This document shows, in pieces, positions 1 to 12,770 of a DNA stretch of 64,000 nt. Source of the DNA: Formicarius rufipectus (taxonomy: Eukaryota; Chordata; Aves; Passeriformes; Formicariidae); assembly GCA_013399695.1 (NCBI GenBank), contig VXAU01000313.1, positions 620,952 to 684,951 of the forward strand. The letters are read 5' to 3'. Each line of letters begins with the position of its first letter. The stretch's first letter is position 1. A model generated the notes under the pieces. The model saw only the letters and a program-made list of their open reading frames with translations. It was not told the DNA's origin and searched no databases. The position numbers and the translations under genes are program-made.

Positions 1-501
1 CAGTCCATTCTGAAAATGACTCATTTAGCCCAGAGCTCTCTGTACAGGCAACTTGCAGAAAATTTGCTTCTTCTAAATAAAAATAACAGGCTAGTCTCTG
101 AAACAGTGATTTTTTTCAAAGTCTGAAACTTTGTAAGAGTATACCAGGACACAGCAACCTCCATTCCATAAACAATTTCAGGCATCTAAGATTATAAAGC
201 AGGACTAGAACCACAGAAAGGAAGCAAGGGAAAATGAGAAGCCATTTATTAAAGTGACTTGAAATCAGCTCTATGTCATATTACTGTACTTGGCTATAAA
301 GCTCTCTTCTTATTACTTCATAAAACAGTACTTTTTCCACAACCCTTGTGAAGTCCATGTAATTGCATTTGACATGTACACATTACAGATAGATGTATGA
401 AAAAGCCTACAAATTTTTATTATCTTTCTGAAATTATGTTAAGCAACATAACTAATCATTATATATAACTTTAACCAACAAGAGTGAACTTTCATACCAA
501 C

Positions 502-554
502 CTGCTTATAATCCGTGTACATGATCTTTCCTAGTTCAGGCTGTACTGTTGTAA
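502..554 (-). CDS. GTPBP10: GTPBP10 coding exon 6 (switch I)
   Basis: 53 nt encoding FTTVQPELGKIMYTDYKQ, with acceptor CACAG and donor GTTGGT (weaker than usual). It is the last exon in the window; I find no further exon in bases 1-501. Confidence 0.9.
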
Positions 555-3500
555 CTGTGACAAGGGAAAAAAGAGGAAGGGAAGAAAATAAAACTGTTTT
601 TAGCATTTAAAAAAATGTTTATGTTACAAAACATTTAAATGTTGTAGGACTTTCTCACTATATTTAAACTAAGCAAATGTTCAGTAGCAAAAAAATAAAA
701 GGAAGAGGAAAAAGCAAAATGGGAGAGAACAAAATTAGAGCACTCAAAAAACCACTGGTTCATCAAATCTTGTCTCTGTCTGCAGTTCTGTTCCATCATA
801 CCAAAAAGGGAACAATGAAGCTAAAGAAGTCTCAGACAAAAAAAAATATCATCCAGACTACAGAATAACTTCCAAACAGGGAAAAATAATGAGAGGCAAA
901 GTGAGACAGGGCTCTTCAAACTGAGAAAGAGCCTGTAGAGAATCAGGAGTGGTGCAAGAAGTAAGAATCAGCAGTACTTGCACACTTGCTTTTTAATCAA
1001 TGAACATCAGACAACTAATCCTAATTTACTGATAGAAAAACAACAAAAATTTTCTGTCCCTTTTTCAGTGGATAAATTCAAAATCAAATCTTCTCTATAA
1101 GTGGTAGCTAATTCCAAAGCATACAAGATGTTTATGCAAACGAATTTGGCAGTACATATTCAATAGACTGGGGATATTACACACCATGGAGAGTATCAGA
1201 TGCAATAAAATAGGAGACTAAAACAAATAGACCCTGCATTCACTGCTTGAAACACTGTGAAGGTATACACATGAAAACCCAGAGGTGATTAAAGGAACTA
1301 GACACTGAAACAGCAAGTATCTCTTTGAAGTGTTTCATGCAATTAAATATCAGGCAGCACGGTTATCCCCTATTTTTAAATTTTAAACCTGCAGACCAAG
1401 TCAGAGAAAAGACTTCTTGCTCTTGTGAAATATTACTACTCTAAAAATAAGAGTATAAACTTACATGCATAACTTGCAATCTCAGGTTTGGCATGAGAAA
1501 TCTTGCTTAACAGGGATGATTTTCCTGCATTAGGAAACCTAGAAAGAAAGTTGGGATTTATAAAGTAACTAAGCACCTACATGTTTCCTGTATACTTTAT
1601 TTTGCAGATGCACTGTATTATCTTATTCAAATTCCATGCTATGGGCTCATTTTTCCACTCATTTTACTTGGAAATTTTTTTAAAAAGGACAAACAAACAA
1701 CAAACCCCAGATCACTATGATTTATTTTTTGAAATCCAATCAGAGTAATTCTTCTAAATTCAACAGTACTTCTCAAGGATGCAGGCAGGTGAGTTATGTA
1801 AATGCACATTAACAGATTTAAGGGAATCTTTTAAAGTCACTTGGACAGAAATACAGCATGACCATTCAGGTCTACTTGAATTCAGTCTTCATGTGCTATA
1901 ACTAATCTTGTAAATTACACTTACATTCTAAAACCTGTCATGCAAATACATCATATCAGTTGGATTTACAGTCTTTTGGCGCACAAATCATGGGTCATGA
2001 AATCCTACAATATAAGTATCAATGCTATCTACGCTAGTTTAGCTAACATAGCAAAGCAAACTGACTCAGTGAGAGAGACTGTATGTATAGACACACACAT
2101 GTGCAGTTGGTGTATGTTTTTAGGGAAAAAATATTGTATGACAGATCCTGAAACTAGCACTAACCTGCTTTGTTACCAGGTAAACCAAAAAGAACACAAG
2201 TGAAGACTGTGGAGCTGGTCTGTGCAGACCTGACTGTTGTTTACAAGAGATAGCTATATTTGCATCCTACAACAAAAATATTCCTGAAGGGATACATTAG
2301 GCTTCTTCAACCTACTCACTGAAATGGAAACCTAAGTAAAAATTGAAATTGTAACACACACCTGTTTTAAAAATTAACCTGAGTTGGAAAAGACAATAGC
2401 TTTGATCTGTGTCAAGCTCGAACATAATGCTAACATCAAAGAATAGACTACAGTCCTTATTCTTAGCACCTGCCCCAGAAAGACCACACAAGACTTGTGT
2501 TCCAGTCAAATTCACAGACAGATATTCATCACAGTATTTCAGTGCAACAGTGATAAAAAAACACTTCTGTCTACAGGCAACTGAATGTTGGTCACAAGAC
2601 ACAAAGCTATGTGTCCCACAGAAAACCATACATGCTCCACTTGAACATGCAGAACTGTGTCTTGTTAACAAGACTGGTTTACATTAAGAGCCTTTATAAA
2701 GGAGTTGTTCACAAACCTCTCTTAAAAAAGAAAGCAATCTAATGACTCTTCTTGCAACAGGAGAACTATTAAGGGTAGTTTTCATGCACTCTGATGTAAG
2801 AAGGTGCCTTAAAAATATTGCAGAAGGTTATTCTGCTCATCTCCTCAAGTGAGCGTTTTGTTTCCACTGAGGTACAATATAATCTTTGAAGTTTAAATTG
2901 CAACCTAGACTAACACATCACAACCTGTACCCAAACCTGATGGGCCTCTCTGAAGTCTATGTATTTTTTTAACCTGATCTAATAGCAAACCACTTGTAAA
3001 AAAGTAAAAGTAATGAACACAAAGAGATCAAAGTATAATCACAAACTATCAGAGGCTGATTCATGATCTCAACAAGAAAATTATCAGTGAATTAGAGAAG
3101 CATATAATGATTTTAAAAAAAAATGCATTTTGAAGGGAAACTGTTAGCTGAAAGAAAAGGCAAAATGTACGATTAAAGAAACATCACTGTCATAAAACTC
3201 CTGTACTTTCACGCACTGTAAAATAAGAAAAAAATCTTCATCATGTAATTACTGAAGACTACTCAAAAATTATGTAACTTTGGATAAGTTTTATATTATC
3301 AGAATTATTTCTAGGAAAAGAAAAAAAAAGAAAAACATAGCTAGAAAACCATTCTGTCTTTCAGTTTCCATTTTTTACTGGTATATACAAGTCAGACTAT
3401 TTCCACTCAAACTCATCATTTCATGTTTCCTATGGTTTTTATTAATAAGGGTTATGGGACTGATCTATGTGTAGCAGATGCTGAGTAGACCAATACTTTT

Positions 3501-6057
3501 ACAACTGTAGTTGGTTGAAAGCTTTATCCAAATAAAAATATATTTATCTGCAATACTGAAATGCAAGTCCTACTGTTCTAGTTTGCAATTACTTCCTTCC
3601 AATGTTCCAAGCTGTTTATTTGAGAGCGTAGGCAACATAGCCTTTGGCATTCTTTAGACTGCTACTGAAACGATCCACTTGTGCCAGTACCATGAAGGCA
3701 GGCATGCAATACAGATAGTGCTCTTGGTCTGTTTTGCAACGCCTACTCACTTCATAAATATTAACAGTATTTTGGTAATGTCTGCAATTGCTAAATGTAA
3801 TTATATTACTAATTATGTATTAGCCTGATTCATTAAGTTCTTCACTTACAAAAACATAACCAATACTTTCCAGATTTTAAAATTAGTTTTAATAGGTTTA
3901 AATTCAATCTGATTTTTGCAAACTGCAAATAATTTGAGACAATGCAAATGTACAATAATGCTCATCCCCCAAACTCTCAAATTTATTTGAAATTTACTAC
4001 TTTGTTTTCTAATATCAATTTTCAACCTATAGTACTTACCCGACTAAGCCAACATCTGCTATAAGTTTTAAATCAAGATGAATAATTCGCTTCTGACCTT
4101 TACAAGGCAAAAAGTTTGTGGCCAAAGAGCCTCCAAGACCTCCACGAGCTGCTAAGAATCTCTCTCCTGCTGCATTAAGCTCTCCTGAAAATAAATTCAA
4201 CAGTGAAAAAGGACAATCTCCTGCAGTTCAGTTGTGATTTCCTACTTAAATGTCTCTGGTTACAGGAGAATTTTCTGAACACTTCCTTGCTAGAATTTTG
4301 CCCTCAAGGTCATGGTGTTTTTCCTTCTTTGGAAACAAAGGAAAGCAATTAAACCCAGCATTCCCCTGTCATACTGTTCATCACCTCAAGAAAACTGCCA
4401 AGTACAGGCAGGAAAAGTAGGACCAACATGGTGGTTCTGAAGCCTCCAATATTTGAATTGAAGAATGCCAGGAAAAATCTGCATTCATAGAGATGTGGCT
4501 ACAGCAAACTTCAGATGCTGAGGATTCTTTCATTAAGATGCTGGCTGTGATAATTCCCTTAGGGTCAGAATAATTAAAAGAAAAAAAGAAAGGCAACATT
4601 TGGATACCTTTAGACACTGATATGCCCACATCATGAACAATTCTTGCCACACACTTTTAGTTAAACATTCAAGTCAGGGTAATTTATGAATTTAGTTTGA
4701 ATTCTGAACAGTATGAGAAAACTCTGAAAAACTGCAAAGGAACCATTGAGAGCTACTTCAAGAATACTCTATTGAGAGAGATCTTTCTGGTTACTACCAA
4801 CCATTACTCTAAAAAAAAAAAAAAAAGTTATGTATTTTAAATAACCCGAAATGTTGATGTTCAGCAAGGATCTGTTAAGCACTGTCATAACTTAGTAAAG
4901 TTATAGGGAGACTTAATCTGGGTTTACAGAGACGTAATTTATTTGAGGTCATGAAGGGTTTGTGGAGGATCAGTATGGCTCCCAGCCTTTAAGGCTGCTT
5001 TACAAAGGCGATTTTCTTTGTTGTGGTTAGTGATACAAACTAACTATTGCCAATTTCTGCAAGGGATCCTTGCTTTTCCAACAATTTTACAGTGTATTTG
5101 TTTGTCAACTCTTTGTCCAAAGAAAAACACACACATATTTTGATAAATGTGTAACCTTCAAATATCCTAGTGTTAAAAATTTGCTAATGTTATCAATAAA
5201 TGTGACAAATACTGGATCTATTAAAATAAAGTGAACATTCTTACCAATCTGGTTGCCATCATCAGTAAGAAGTGAAATTCCAGGAGGCACATGAACTTCA
5301 CAGTCTTTTCCTTTTTCACCTTTTAGAGCTTTAACACTGGGAAAAATTAAACCAGGCTTCGTAATTTAAGTTGACATTTTGCTTTCTTGAAAAGTTGTGT
5401 GCAACATATTTCATCAACCCGATTCTTACCTGCTGTTGGCTCCTGTTCCACCTGCAAATCGCTTCTGGGGATATTTCTCCTTAATACTCTTTAAGGTAAT
5501 TCTTTCTCGGGCGACGAACCAGACATCGCCACCTCTTCCTCCTTCCCCTCCCAGACGAGGATAGCCCATTCCACCTGCTCCTCCTCTCACATAGACTCGC
5601 AAGTCGTCTATGAAGTTGCCATACTAACAAAACAACGTTTTCAACGTCAGTTTTATATTACGTTCTCTTTGTATTTCGCTTCACAGAAACGTGTGTAAAC
5701 CCGCTTGGGTAGAACTTCCACGGCAATAAATGGAAGTTCAGAAAGCAGGCGCGTAACACCCCAAAATACTTTGTAATAGCTATTTGACATATCTTCCCCG
5801 GCGGGGACACCTGGGTCTTGAGGGAACACTTGGGACCGGCGGGGGCCCGGGCAGCGGGGCGGGAGAGCCCCCGACACGCGTGTGCCGCTACCGCGGGGCG
5901 GCCCCGCTGCGAGAGGGCCCCGCCGGGGCCTGCGCCGGGCCGGGCACGGAATTCCCGGAGAGGCCCCGGGAGCGGCACCGCAGCTCCCCGACAGCCCAGC
6001 CCGCCCCGGGCCGACCGCACTGACCTTCCGCAGCAGCGCCGCGCCGCCCCGCACCAT
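502..6057 (-). CDS. GTPBP10: GTPBP10, Obg-family GTPase, exons 1-6 (3' part off the left edge)
   Basis: Spliced minus-strand gene: six coding exons with consistent phases give the first 197 residues; the family protein is about 390 long, so roughly half is present. The N-terminal part is the glycine-rich Obg domain (RGGAGGMGYPRLGGEGG in exon 2). The exon 4/5 junction makes the P-loop G-FPNAGKSSL (G1), and exon 6 starts with the FTT of switch I (G2). GTPBP10 orthologues are Obg-type GTPases reported to act in mitochondrial large-subunit assembly and to occur in the nucleolus; that role is family knowledge. The start ATG at 6057 lies in a CpG-rich island and gives an 11-residue first exon, as in mammals. 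G3-G5 motifs and the stop lie left of base 1. Introns carry no other gene that I can see; bases 1-501 are the start of intron 6. Confidence 0.95.
1465..1538 (-). CDS. GTPBP10: GTPBP10 coding exon 5 (P-loop)
   Basis: 74 nt encoding FPNAGKSSLLSKISHAKPEI, the nucleotide-binding G1 motif. Acceptor TCTAG, donor GTAAGT. Confidence 0.95.
4040..4184 (-). CDS. GTPBP10: GTPBP10 coding exon 4
   Basis: 145 nt, acceptor TTCAG, donor GTAAGT. It encodes ELNAAGERFLAARGGLGGS, then QKRIIHLDLKLIADVGLVG, leading into the P-loop, whose glycine codon is split by the intron. Confidence 0.95.
5245..5336 (-). CDS. GTPBP10: GTPBP10 coding exon 3
   Basis: 92 nt with acceptor CCCAG and donor GTAAGA. It encodes VKALKGEKGKDCEVHVPPG and on to DDGNQIG, the second half of the Obg fold (compare human ALKGSKGKDCEIPVPVG). 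Confidence 0.95.
5430..5623 (-). CDS. GTPBP10: GTPBP10 coding exon 2
   Basis: 194 nt, acceptor TTAG, donor GTAAGA. It starts YGNFIDDLRVYVRGG and holds the glycine-rich Obg loops, ending in GGTGANS. Ends in phase 2. Confidence 0.95.
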
Positions 6058-6200
6058 GGCGGGAGAGCCCCTCCCCGGCCACGGGCCCGGCGGACAGCGG
6101 GACGGGAGAGCTCGGAGCTGCCGCTGCCGCTCGGGGTNCCCGGGCTGAGGGCGACTCAGGGCCGGAGGCGGTCCCGTCAGCGAGTCCGGCCTTAACGCCC
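5780..6200. promoter_or_regulatory. CpG-rich island over GTPBP10 exon 1
   Basis: This stretch is very GC- and CpG-rich against an AT-rich background and contains the GTPBP10 start codon. It is the expected housekeeping promoter of GTPBP10. The open frames in it on both strands come from the lack of stops in GC-rich DNA. One N is at 6138. Confidence 0.75.
6025..6057 (-). CDS. GTPBP10: GTPBP10 coding exon 1
   Basis: It encodes MVRGGAALLRK, then a GT donor (AAG|GTCAGT) in phase 0. The ATG has a good context (GCACC on the plus strand, so GCCATGGTG on the coding strand). The 5' UTR lies upstream in GC-rich DNA and its start cannot be placed. Confidence 0.88.
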
Positions 6201-6288
6201 TCAGTGCGGCTTTGCACTGTGTGTACTCTTCCTGCTCTGCTCTTTCTGCTGCCTTGTGTTGTTTTTAACAATCAGCTACATACTCTGT

Positions 6289-6696
6289 TGTGAGAAACAG
6301 AGTCTCAGACCTGAATGGGTTTTCCAATAAGAGTTTATTATACGGTGAAAGCCAACAGTGCGCTGGATGCGGCGGGAGTCCTCGCTCCGCAAAACCGCAT
6401 ACTGAATACAGCACAGGTTGGGAGTTTATCCGGTTAATTCATACGTGTCGATAACATCATATACATATATATTTTACAATGCGATGCTAAACAGTCTTCA
6501 ACATATGTTTCTTTATTGTATCAGTTCCAACTGCTTTAATTCACACATTCTTTGATAAGGGCTCAGGGAAACTAAACAGTTCTACCATAATTCACACATT
6601 TCATTTGTGAGGGTGTAATAACAACTTGTTCCCTTTATGGGGCTGCAATAACCCATACGGCTTTCACTGACACGAATCATAATGACATTTTTCACA
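6289..6696 (-). mobile_element. Solo LTR of an endogenous retrovirus, 408 bp
   Basis: On the minus strand the element starts TGTGAAAAAT and ends TTTCTCACA, with TGTGA/TCACA inverted ends. It is flanked by a direct 4-bp duplication (CTGT at 6285-6288 and 6697-6700). It carries an AATAAA signal (6339-6334) close to its 3' end, as expected for an R/U5 boundary. No internal viral coding sequence is attached, so it is a solo LTR left by recombination. A 4-bp duplication fits a gamma-type (ERV1) integrase. It lies 232 bp upstream of the GTPBP10 start codon, in the same orientation. The family name is not recognised. Confidence 0.85.
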
Positions 6697-6700
6697 CTGT

Positions 6701-7529
6701 TCAAGCTAAAAATGCATCTAATTTCTGCCAGTTGGACATGCTTGTGTCATACTGTTATGGAATATTTAGAGCAGAGAATCAGTTGTGGTACCAACAGAAG
6801 AGTAGAAGATGTGGTTGTTCTCCAGCCTAAGTCAAATCCCCCACATTCAGAGTAAGTCTTTCCTCAGTGCCAGAGTGGTTTCACCACATGGTGCAAGACA
6901 AGGTGGGTCATGTGAGTGGCAGAAAAGAATTTATTACAACAGAAAAAATAAAAAATAAAAAAATAAAGTCAAAACTCCCATGTCATGCTTTCAGATCACG
7001 GGGATTTCATTTGGAGGCCTGAAACAGGTAATACATAAAATCTAGCAGTGAGCGCTTTGAACTGATCTGTAGAGAAAGTTATGACTGTAAACAGCAGAGG
7101 TGGGTCTGTCCTTGTCCCTCAGGCTTTGGACGGAGGGGAACCACCGAGGGCTTGTCAGCTGAAACTCCTGTGCTCCATGGTGACAGGTCTGTTTCTCCAG
7201 GGGACAAGTCACCTGGGTCCCTGTCTCCTTCTGTTAAAACCTGGCCTCAGTGTCATTGAAAAGCTTTGGAAAAACTCAAGTTTGCTATATTAATACCTTA
7301 ATACATTTGATATGGTATCACCTGGGAAGGAATGAGAATATAGGGGTTAGGAGAGAAATTGTTAAGTGAAGTAGACACAAATAAAGTTGAAAAGAAAGAT
7401 TTCAGGATTAAAGGGTTTGTTTTGATCTTATTTGATGTTTTTTGTGGTACTCCTGATAAAATCAGTAAGAGCATACTCATAAAATCTCCAAATGAGATAT
7501 ACTTAGGAATCTTCATAGGTACAGAAATA
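6701..7529. other. Intergenic, no gene seen
   Basis: An A-rich AAAAATAA-type tract lies at about 6943-6965. The rest is unremarkable; the longest plus-strand frame (7081-7293) shows no known domain and no splice logic. Confidence 0.5.
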
Positions 7530-8115
7530 TGCTGGTTTAGCTGGAATACAGTTAATTGTTTTCACAGTGGCTAGAATGGGACTGTGTTTTGGATTCATAC
7601 TGAAAATAGTGTTGATAATTCAGAGATGTTTTAACTATTGCTGAGCAGGTCTTACACAGAGCCAAGGCCTTCTCTGCGACTCACCCCACCAGCAAGTGGG
7701 CTGTGGGTACATGAGGAGTTGAGAGGGGACACAGCTGGGACAGCTGACCCCAACTGACCAAAGGGATATCCCATAACATGTGGCATCATGCTCAGTAATA
7801 AAAGCTGGGGAAAAGAAGGATGGGGGTGGAACGTTCTGAGTGATTGTATTAGTCTTCAGAAGTCACTGTTAGGGGTGACAGCCCTTCTTTCCTGCAGTTG
7901 GCTGAACACCTGCCTGACTGTGGGAATTGATGAATGAATTCCTTGGTTTGCTTTTCTTGGGTGCGTGGCTTTTGCTTCCCCTATAAAAATGTATTTATCT
8001 CAGCCCAAATGTTTTCTCATTTTCACCCTTCCAATTCTCTCTCCCATCCTGCTGGTGGAGGAGTGAGGGAGTGGCTGTGTGGTGCTTAGTTGCTGGCTGG
8101 GATTAAACCATGATA
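7530..8115 (+). mobile_element. Avian ERVL-type LTR, about 586 bp, diverged
   Basis: The sequence runs from TGCTGGTTTAGCTGG through GAGCCAAGGCCTTCTCTGC and GACAGCTGACCCCAACTGAC to GTTGCTGGCTGGGATTAAAC. I recognise this as a widespread bird ERVL LTR by its start, middle and end landmarks. AGTAATAAAAGC replaces the TATA region. No internal region or coding sequence follows, so it is a solo or truncated LTR. Boundaries are good to about 10 bp; I could not confirm a target duplication. Confidence 0.8.
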
Positions 8116-8149
8116 AGGGAGTTATTTCAGGAGGTGTATTTAATTTAAA

Positions 8150-8470
8150 GTAGGGAAGTATTAATGTCATTGTTTAAGGCCCTGGTGAAATCTCATTTGG
8201 GGTACTGTGAAAATGTCTAATCAATTGTTCTATAGCTGAGTTAAGGTGGAACTGAGAGATGGAGGGAATTTAGGTGCATCACTAGAGAGTTTGAGAGCCT
8301 TTCATAGGAACAGACTTTAGGATGGCTCAGCTTGTTTACTTCAAAAAAACAAAACCAGAGAGCAGTTTCAAGTGCTGTCTATAAATATACCAGGAAAGTA
8401 AACATGAAGGATGAAAACCATTTAATTTGCAGGGAAAAAAATACAAGAACAAACAGATATGTACTATTCA
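8150..8470 (+). mobile_element. Old CR1-type LINE fragment
   Basis: AAGGCCCTGGTGAAATCTC, then TTTGGGGTACTGTG and later GTCTATAAATATACC, recall the 3' region of old CR1/L3 elements. It is heavily diverged. Confidence 0.45.
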
Positions 8471-8724
8471 GTAAAAAATATATCAGGAAATTAGAATAGT
8501 GTTTCTAGTAATTACTGCAATTGAATTATGAAACAGTTTTTCCATGAAATATGTGGAACCAAAAATATACCTCTTTTTAATACGGCCCTTCATAAATGTG
8601 CAAGGTGATTGTACAACAGAGCTTTCTGTAGTGGTAGGGAACTAGGCCGTTTCATTCAGGAGGACCTTCCTGTTCTGTGTTGCCATGCCAATTCATAGTA
8701 GAACCAGCAGAACATTTTGTCCAG

Positions 8725-8860
8725 ATGTATGATTCATGTTGTGGGAAGGACTTGTTAATCAATCTGAATAGCAGGCAAGGTTCAGAAGTCCTTACATATG
8801 CAAAAGTTAGTTTGTGCTACTGTAACTTCAGTAAAGCATATGATGCCAGCGTTCTACAGA
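8725..8860 (+). mobile_element. Degraded CR1 reverse-transcriptase fragment
   Basis: A conceptual frame contains NFSKAYDAS, resembling the DFSKAFDT motif of CR1 reverse transcriptase. Upstream bases also line up with the usual lead-in (GGAAGGACTTGTTAATCAA against the GGCAGGTCCTGCTTGACCAA of typical copies). The 130-residue open frame at 8677-9069 is therefore not a host gene. Confidence 0.45.
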
Positions 8861-11800
8861 AAAGAACAGAAAAAAAAGCAAAAGAACTTTTACGTGAGAT
8901 GGAGAAAGCACAGGGAAGTTACCAGCAAAGTTTTCAAGGATCAAGTCATAGATCCAGAGCTCTCCTTGGATACCAATACAAGTATATATCAAAATATCCT
9001 TTGTTTTTGTGCTTTGTTCTGCTTTTGAGGTACAAACTATCTGAATTTAGTCCTGGGGAATCATTATAACTGTTAACAACAGCCGGATCTGTAGCTGGTA
9101 CACTTAGCAGAGCATTAAAACCAGTGTGCTGAACTTCCCCAACACACAGCAGGAGGTTAACTGGTTAACAGGCCCAAAGGTGCCAGCAATGTTAATTCAA
9201 CTCATGTAATCAATCCACAACTCAGCCTCAAGAAAGAGAAATAAAGAAAAGCTGGTGTTCTATATGCTCTGAGTTGAAGGTGTTAAATTTATTGCTACAA
9301 CACTAGATTTATTTCAGCACTGAGCAAGCTCATGCCAACAAGCTCATACCAGCAGGGAATTAAGTAACATTTAATTTGAGATGTACCATTGTGCATTTTC
9401 TGGAGCCTTTTATACCATTAAGTGCCTTATCACACATACATGATGCTAAAAATTACTGAAACATAATAATTTAAAACTCTGAATTTTGAGGATATTTATA
9501 TGTTTCATTATCTAAATACTTTGCTTCAAAAATGTATCTGGTCCCCTGAAGAGACTCTGTTTTGCCAGAACAGCGCTGCTTCTATCACCTTTCTTTCCTG
9601 GTTTGTGTTGGCTGTTCAGTCACTAGTGGGTGTGTCATACTTGATCTTCAGTAACAGGACTGTGAGCACTTCACTGTCGAGCCTGATGGCAGAACATCAC
9701 CCTGTTATTTCTTCAGAAACTGCTCATCAGTGATGCTGAGAATGACTCAAATCTTTCTCTTCAGTGACTCAATCCTGTTTACGTATGAGTGTCCCTGTGT
9801 GCACAGAGATGTCTATAATTCAGTCATACAAAAGGATGAAAGCATTTTAAAAGTCCCCAAACTGATTTATACCTAGATGGTGCATATTCTGAATTTCATG
9901 ATAAATAATGCTTCCGTTCCTGTTCTCTCTGTTCTTACTGTGTACTTCACATACTTGTGTATGGTTGCTTGAAAATCACAAGGGTATAGCTCCATCAAAT
10001 CACAGTTTTACCATTGTTTCTTTTCTCTCATCATAAAAATCACTAGGTAGTGTGCTGTCATCAACTCTAATGAGAGGAAACCATAAAATCACTTTCCCCA
10101 ACAATTTTAAAACTTCCAGCAGCACATTTTAAAAATCTGTTTTATTTTTGCTGTTTTTCTCCATCTAGAAAAGAACTAACTTTGATGGAAATATGTAGAA
10201 ATTAAGCTGAAATATTTTAGCAACACAGCTTTACTTAGAGTTGAAATAATTACAAAATTCAAGCCAGGTTTTCAATTTCCTCACCTGTCTGAACATGTAC
10301 ACAACAACTCACTGCAATATTGGGAAGCTCCTCAAAGGTCCTTGTCATTGGAAGAAATAACTGCACCAACGTAACCAAAATCCAAATGTTCCAAAATATT
10401 GATGTATTAATTTTAAAGTTTTAGGAAAAAAAGGTAAAGAGATTTAACCAATGCTAAGGATACACTCTTCAGTACAATGAAGACCCATTAGATGGAGGTG
10501 CTTCAGCTGCAATAATAAAAGGAATAAAATGAATAATATANTTAATAATAAAATAAAAGGAATAAGATTAAGAGTTTAAAACACATGCTATAGAAAAGCT
10601 ATCAATTTTGGAAGAATTTTGAGGGAAACATTTTATTTTACCCAAGTTCAGCTACTTGAAAAAAAAATAAAAATCAAAGAAATAGTCAGTTTTACTATGA
10701 GCCATATAAGCCATCTCATAAAACTTAGTGTCAAACAACTGTGCTGGAGTGTGTAGGTTTACATGTGGCATATACTGCATCTCTAGAATTCTTCATGAAC
10801 CCCTGCAGAATGAAGAACACAAAACAATTTTTCTCAAAATATCATTTATATTTAGTCACTATCTCAAAAAAAAGTTGTTTTCCAAAGTACTTGTACCAGG
10901 TTCCTGGTTTTAAGGGCCAAGCTTTTGTGTAGCTTTCAGATACATTAGATTTTGCAAAGGTGGTCACAGATTGACTTTTCTTGACTTTCCTTACTTGTTC
11001 TGAAATAGAAATTGTCATGACAATATTTACTTAATAAACATGATCAGTGTCTGTGGTGCTTCCACCCTACAAACATCAAGTAACATTCCACAGGAATATT
11101 AGTTGTCAATAATTTTGATCTCTGTCAACTTAAATTCATGGGTTCGTGCTTATTCTAGGTGGCATTCTTCCACAGGTGATGATCCCTCAGTGCTTGGCTG
11201 TCATAACATCAGAAAGGAAAATGAAATATGAGTCAGCCTTCAGAACCATTTTCACTTGGGGAGATGATTTTTTAGATATCATCAAAGAATTTTCACATAA
11301 ATAGATTCTTAAGAGTACATTGTTGTTGAGGTGTTTTATAAAGACATCTTTTTTTTCAAACGATTTCCCTAAGAAAAATCTGCTTAACGTTTTGATTACT
11401 ATGGTTGTGTTCTGGGAATACCTTGTTTTAAGATCGAAAATGGTGGATTTATTAACTAGATTAGGAAAAGCAAGAAGAAAGTGATAAAAATAAATCTGCA
11501 GGATGAAGAAATGTGATTGAAGGCTGCCATCAGTGGCTGTTGGAGTAGAATGAAATCACTATGTTTGCACCAGTATCCTGTGCTACTACACCTCAATGTT
11601 TTAAGTGGGAATGAAATGAGAAGAGGGAATTGATGCCAAGGCCAAGCAGCTGTGCACCTGCTTGCTTCTATACATGACTTTGAAATTTTGGCTGTTTCAC
11701 TGTGAGATTGATCACACTAATAAAATTAATAGTACATAAAGCAAACTTAAAAGGAAAACCTTTTCTTAACTTGAAAACTTACTGAATGCTATTTTTTATT

Positions 11801-12439
11801 AGTGAAATGAAGGAGCTTTATTAAAGGCAGGCTCTTTGTACAGCCTTCCTAATGCTTTAATCTATTTGGTTATGGAAGCTGCCTTAGAATTTCAAGGAGT
11901 ACTTACATCTAATGGAGCTTTAGCTCCTTTCAATGATAAAAAGAATTCAGAGATACCCTCATTGTATTCCAATCTTCCAGATATTTTCTTCTATATAGCT
12001 GTGTAGGTTCAAACATAGCTTACTTTTTGAAGTAAGATTTTGAAACAGTGTTGACACTGCTTGGCTGGAAAGAGTTCCAGAAGATACCTAATTATTTTGA
12101 AAACTGTAATTTCAGAGCAGATTTGAATTTGTGTTTAAGTACTGTATATATTGGGTTTTAGACAGAAATCATTACATTTCCACTTGAAAGAACAGACTGT
12201 TCCTATCATGTTGAACTCCACCAAAGCATATTGTGAACTCTTGCAGACCCAGTTTTACTACTTATTCATTCTTTCCCATTACTTTGAATATTGTCCCTAC
12301 ATGTTCTGGCGGGCAAACAGGAACATGGATGGAAACCTAGGTTTATGAAATGAGAGTTTATTAAATAAGAGCGTTAATGTCACTGATTTGGAGAAATATT
12401 TGCTATCCGTTGTGTTTTACTCCCTCTGATAACACTCTG

Positions 12440-12770
12440 CCTCTCCCTTTCCCTTGCACCCACCCCACGAAGGCAGCCTCTCCAGGTGAGACCCCAGCCC
12501 AGCCTGGGCTGACAGTGGTGCCTGCTGCAGAAAGAGGTGGGGCTGCCACAGCTCCCTCCACCCTTCCACTGCCCTGAGTTCAGCTGTTGCTGTTTTGCCA
12601 GTAGCAGTCATCCCTGTGCAGTGTAGTCCTGGTATCCTTGGAGCATCCAGCTGCTGCCGGGCACTTGCAGCCCTCTCATGAATTTCATTCTTTGTCTCCA
12701 AGTGGCTGACTTCTGTTGCTTCAAGGCTACTGTTTTCCATCTCCTTCCAGAAACACTGTAAGTACAACTT
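12440..12770. other. GC-rich patch upstream of FAM237B
   Basis: A locally GC-rich stretch stands about 2 kb before FAM237B. It contains a strong plus-strand splice-donor-like sequence (CTCCAG|GTGAGA, GT at 12486). It could be a promoter or 5' exon of FAM237B, or simply an enhancer or old repeat. No protein domain is seen on either strand. Confidence 0.3.

Noticed and set aside
5784..6271. Several long frames on both strands around the GTPBP10 start
   Set aside because: GC-rich CpG island lacks stop codons; only the 11-codon exon 1 is supported.
8677..9069. 130-residue open frame on the plus strand
   Set aside because: It contains a CR1 reverse-transcriptase-like NFSKAYD segment and sits among other CR1 remains; no host gene features.
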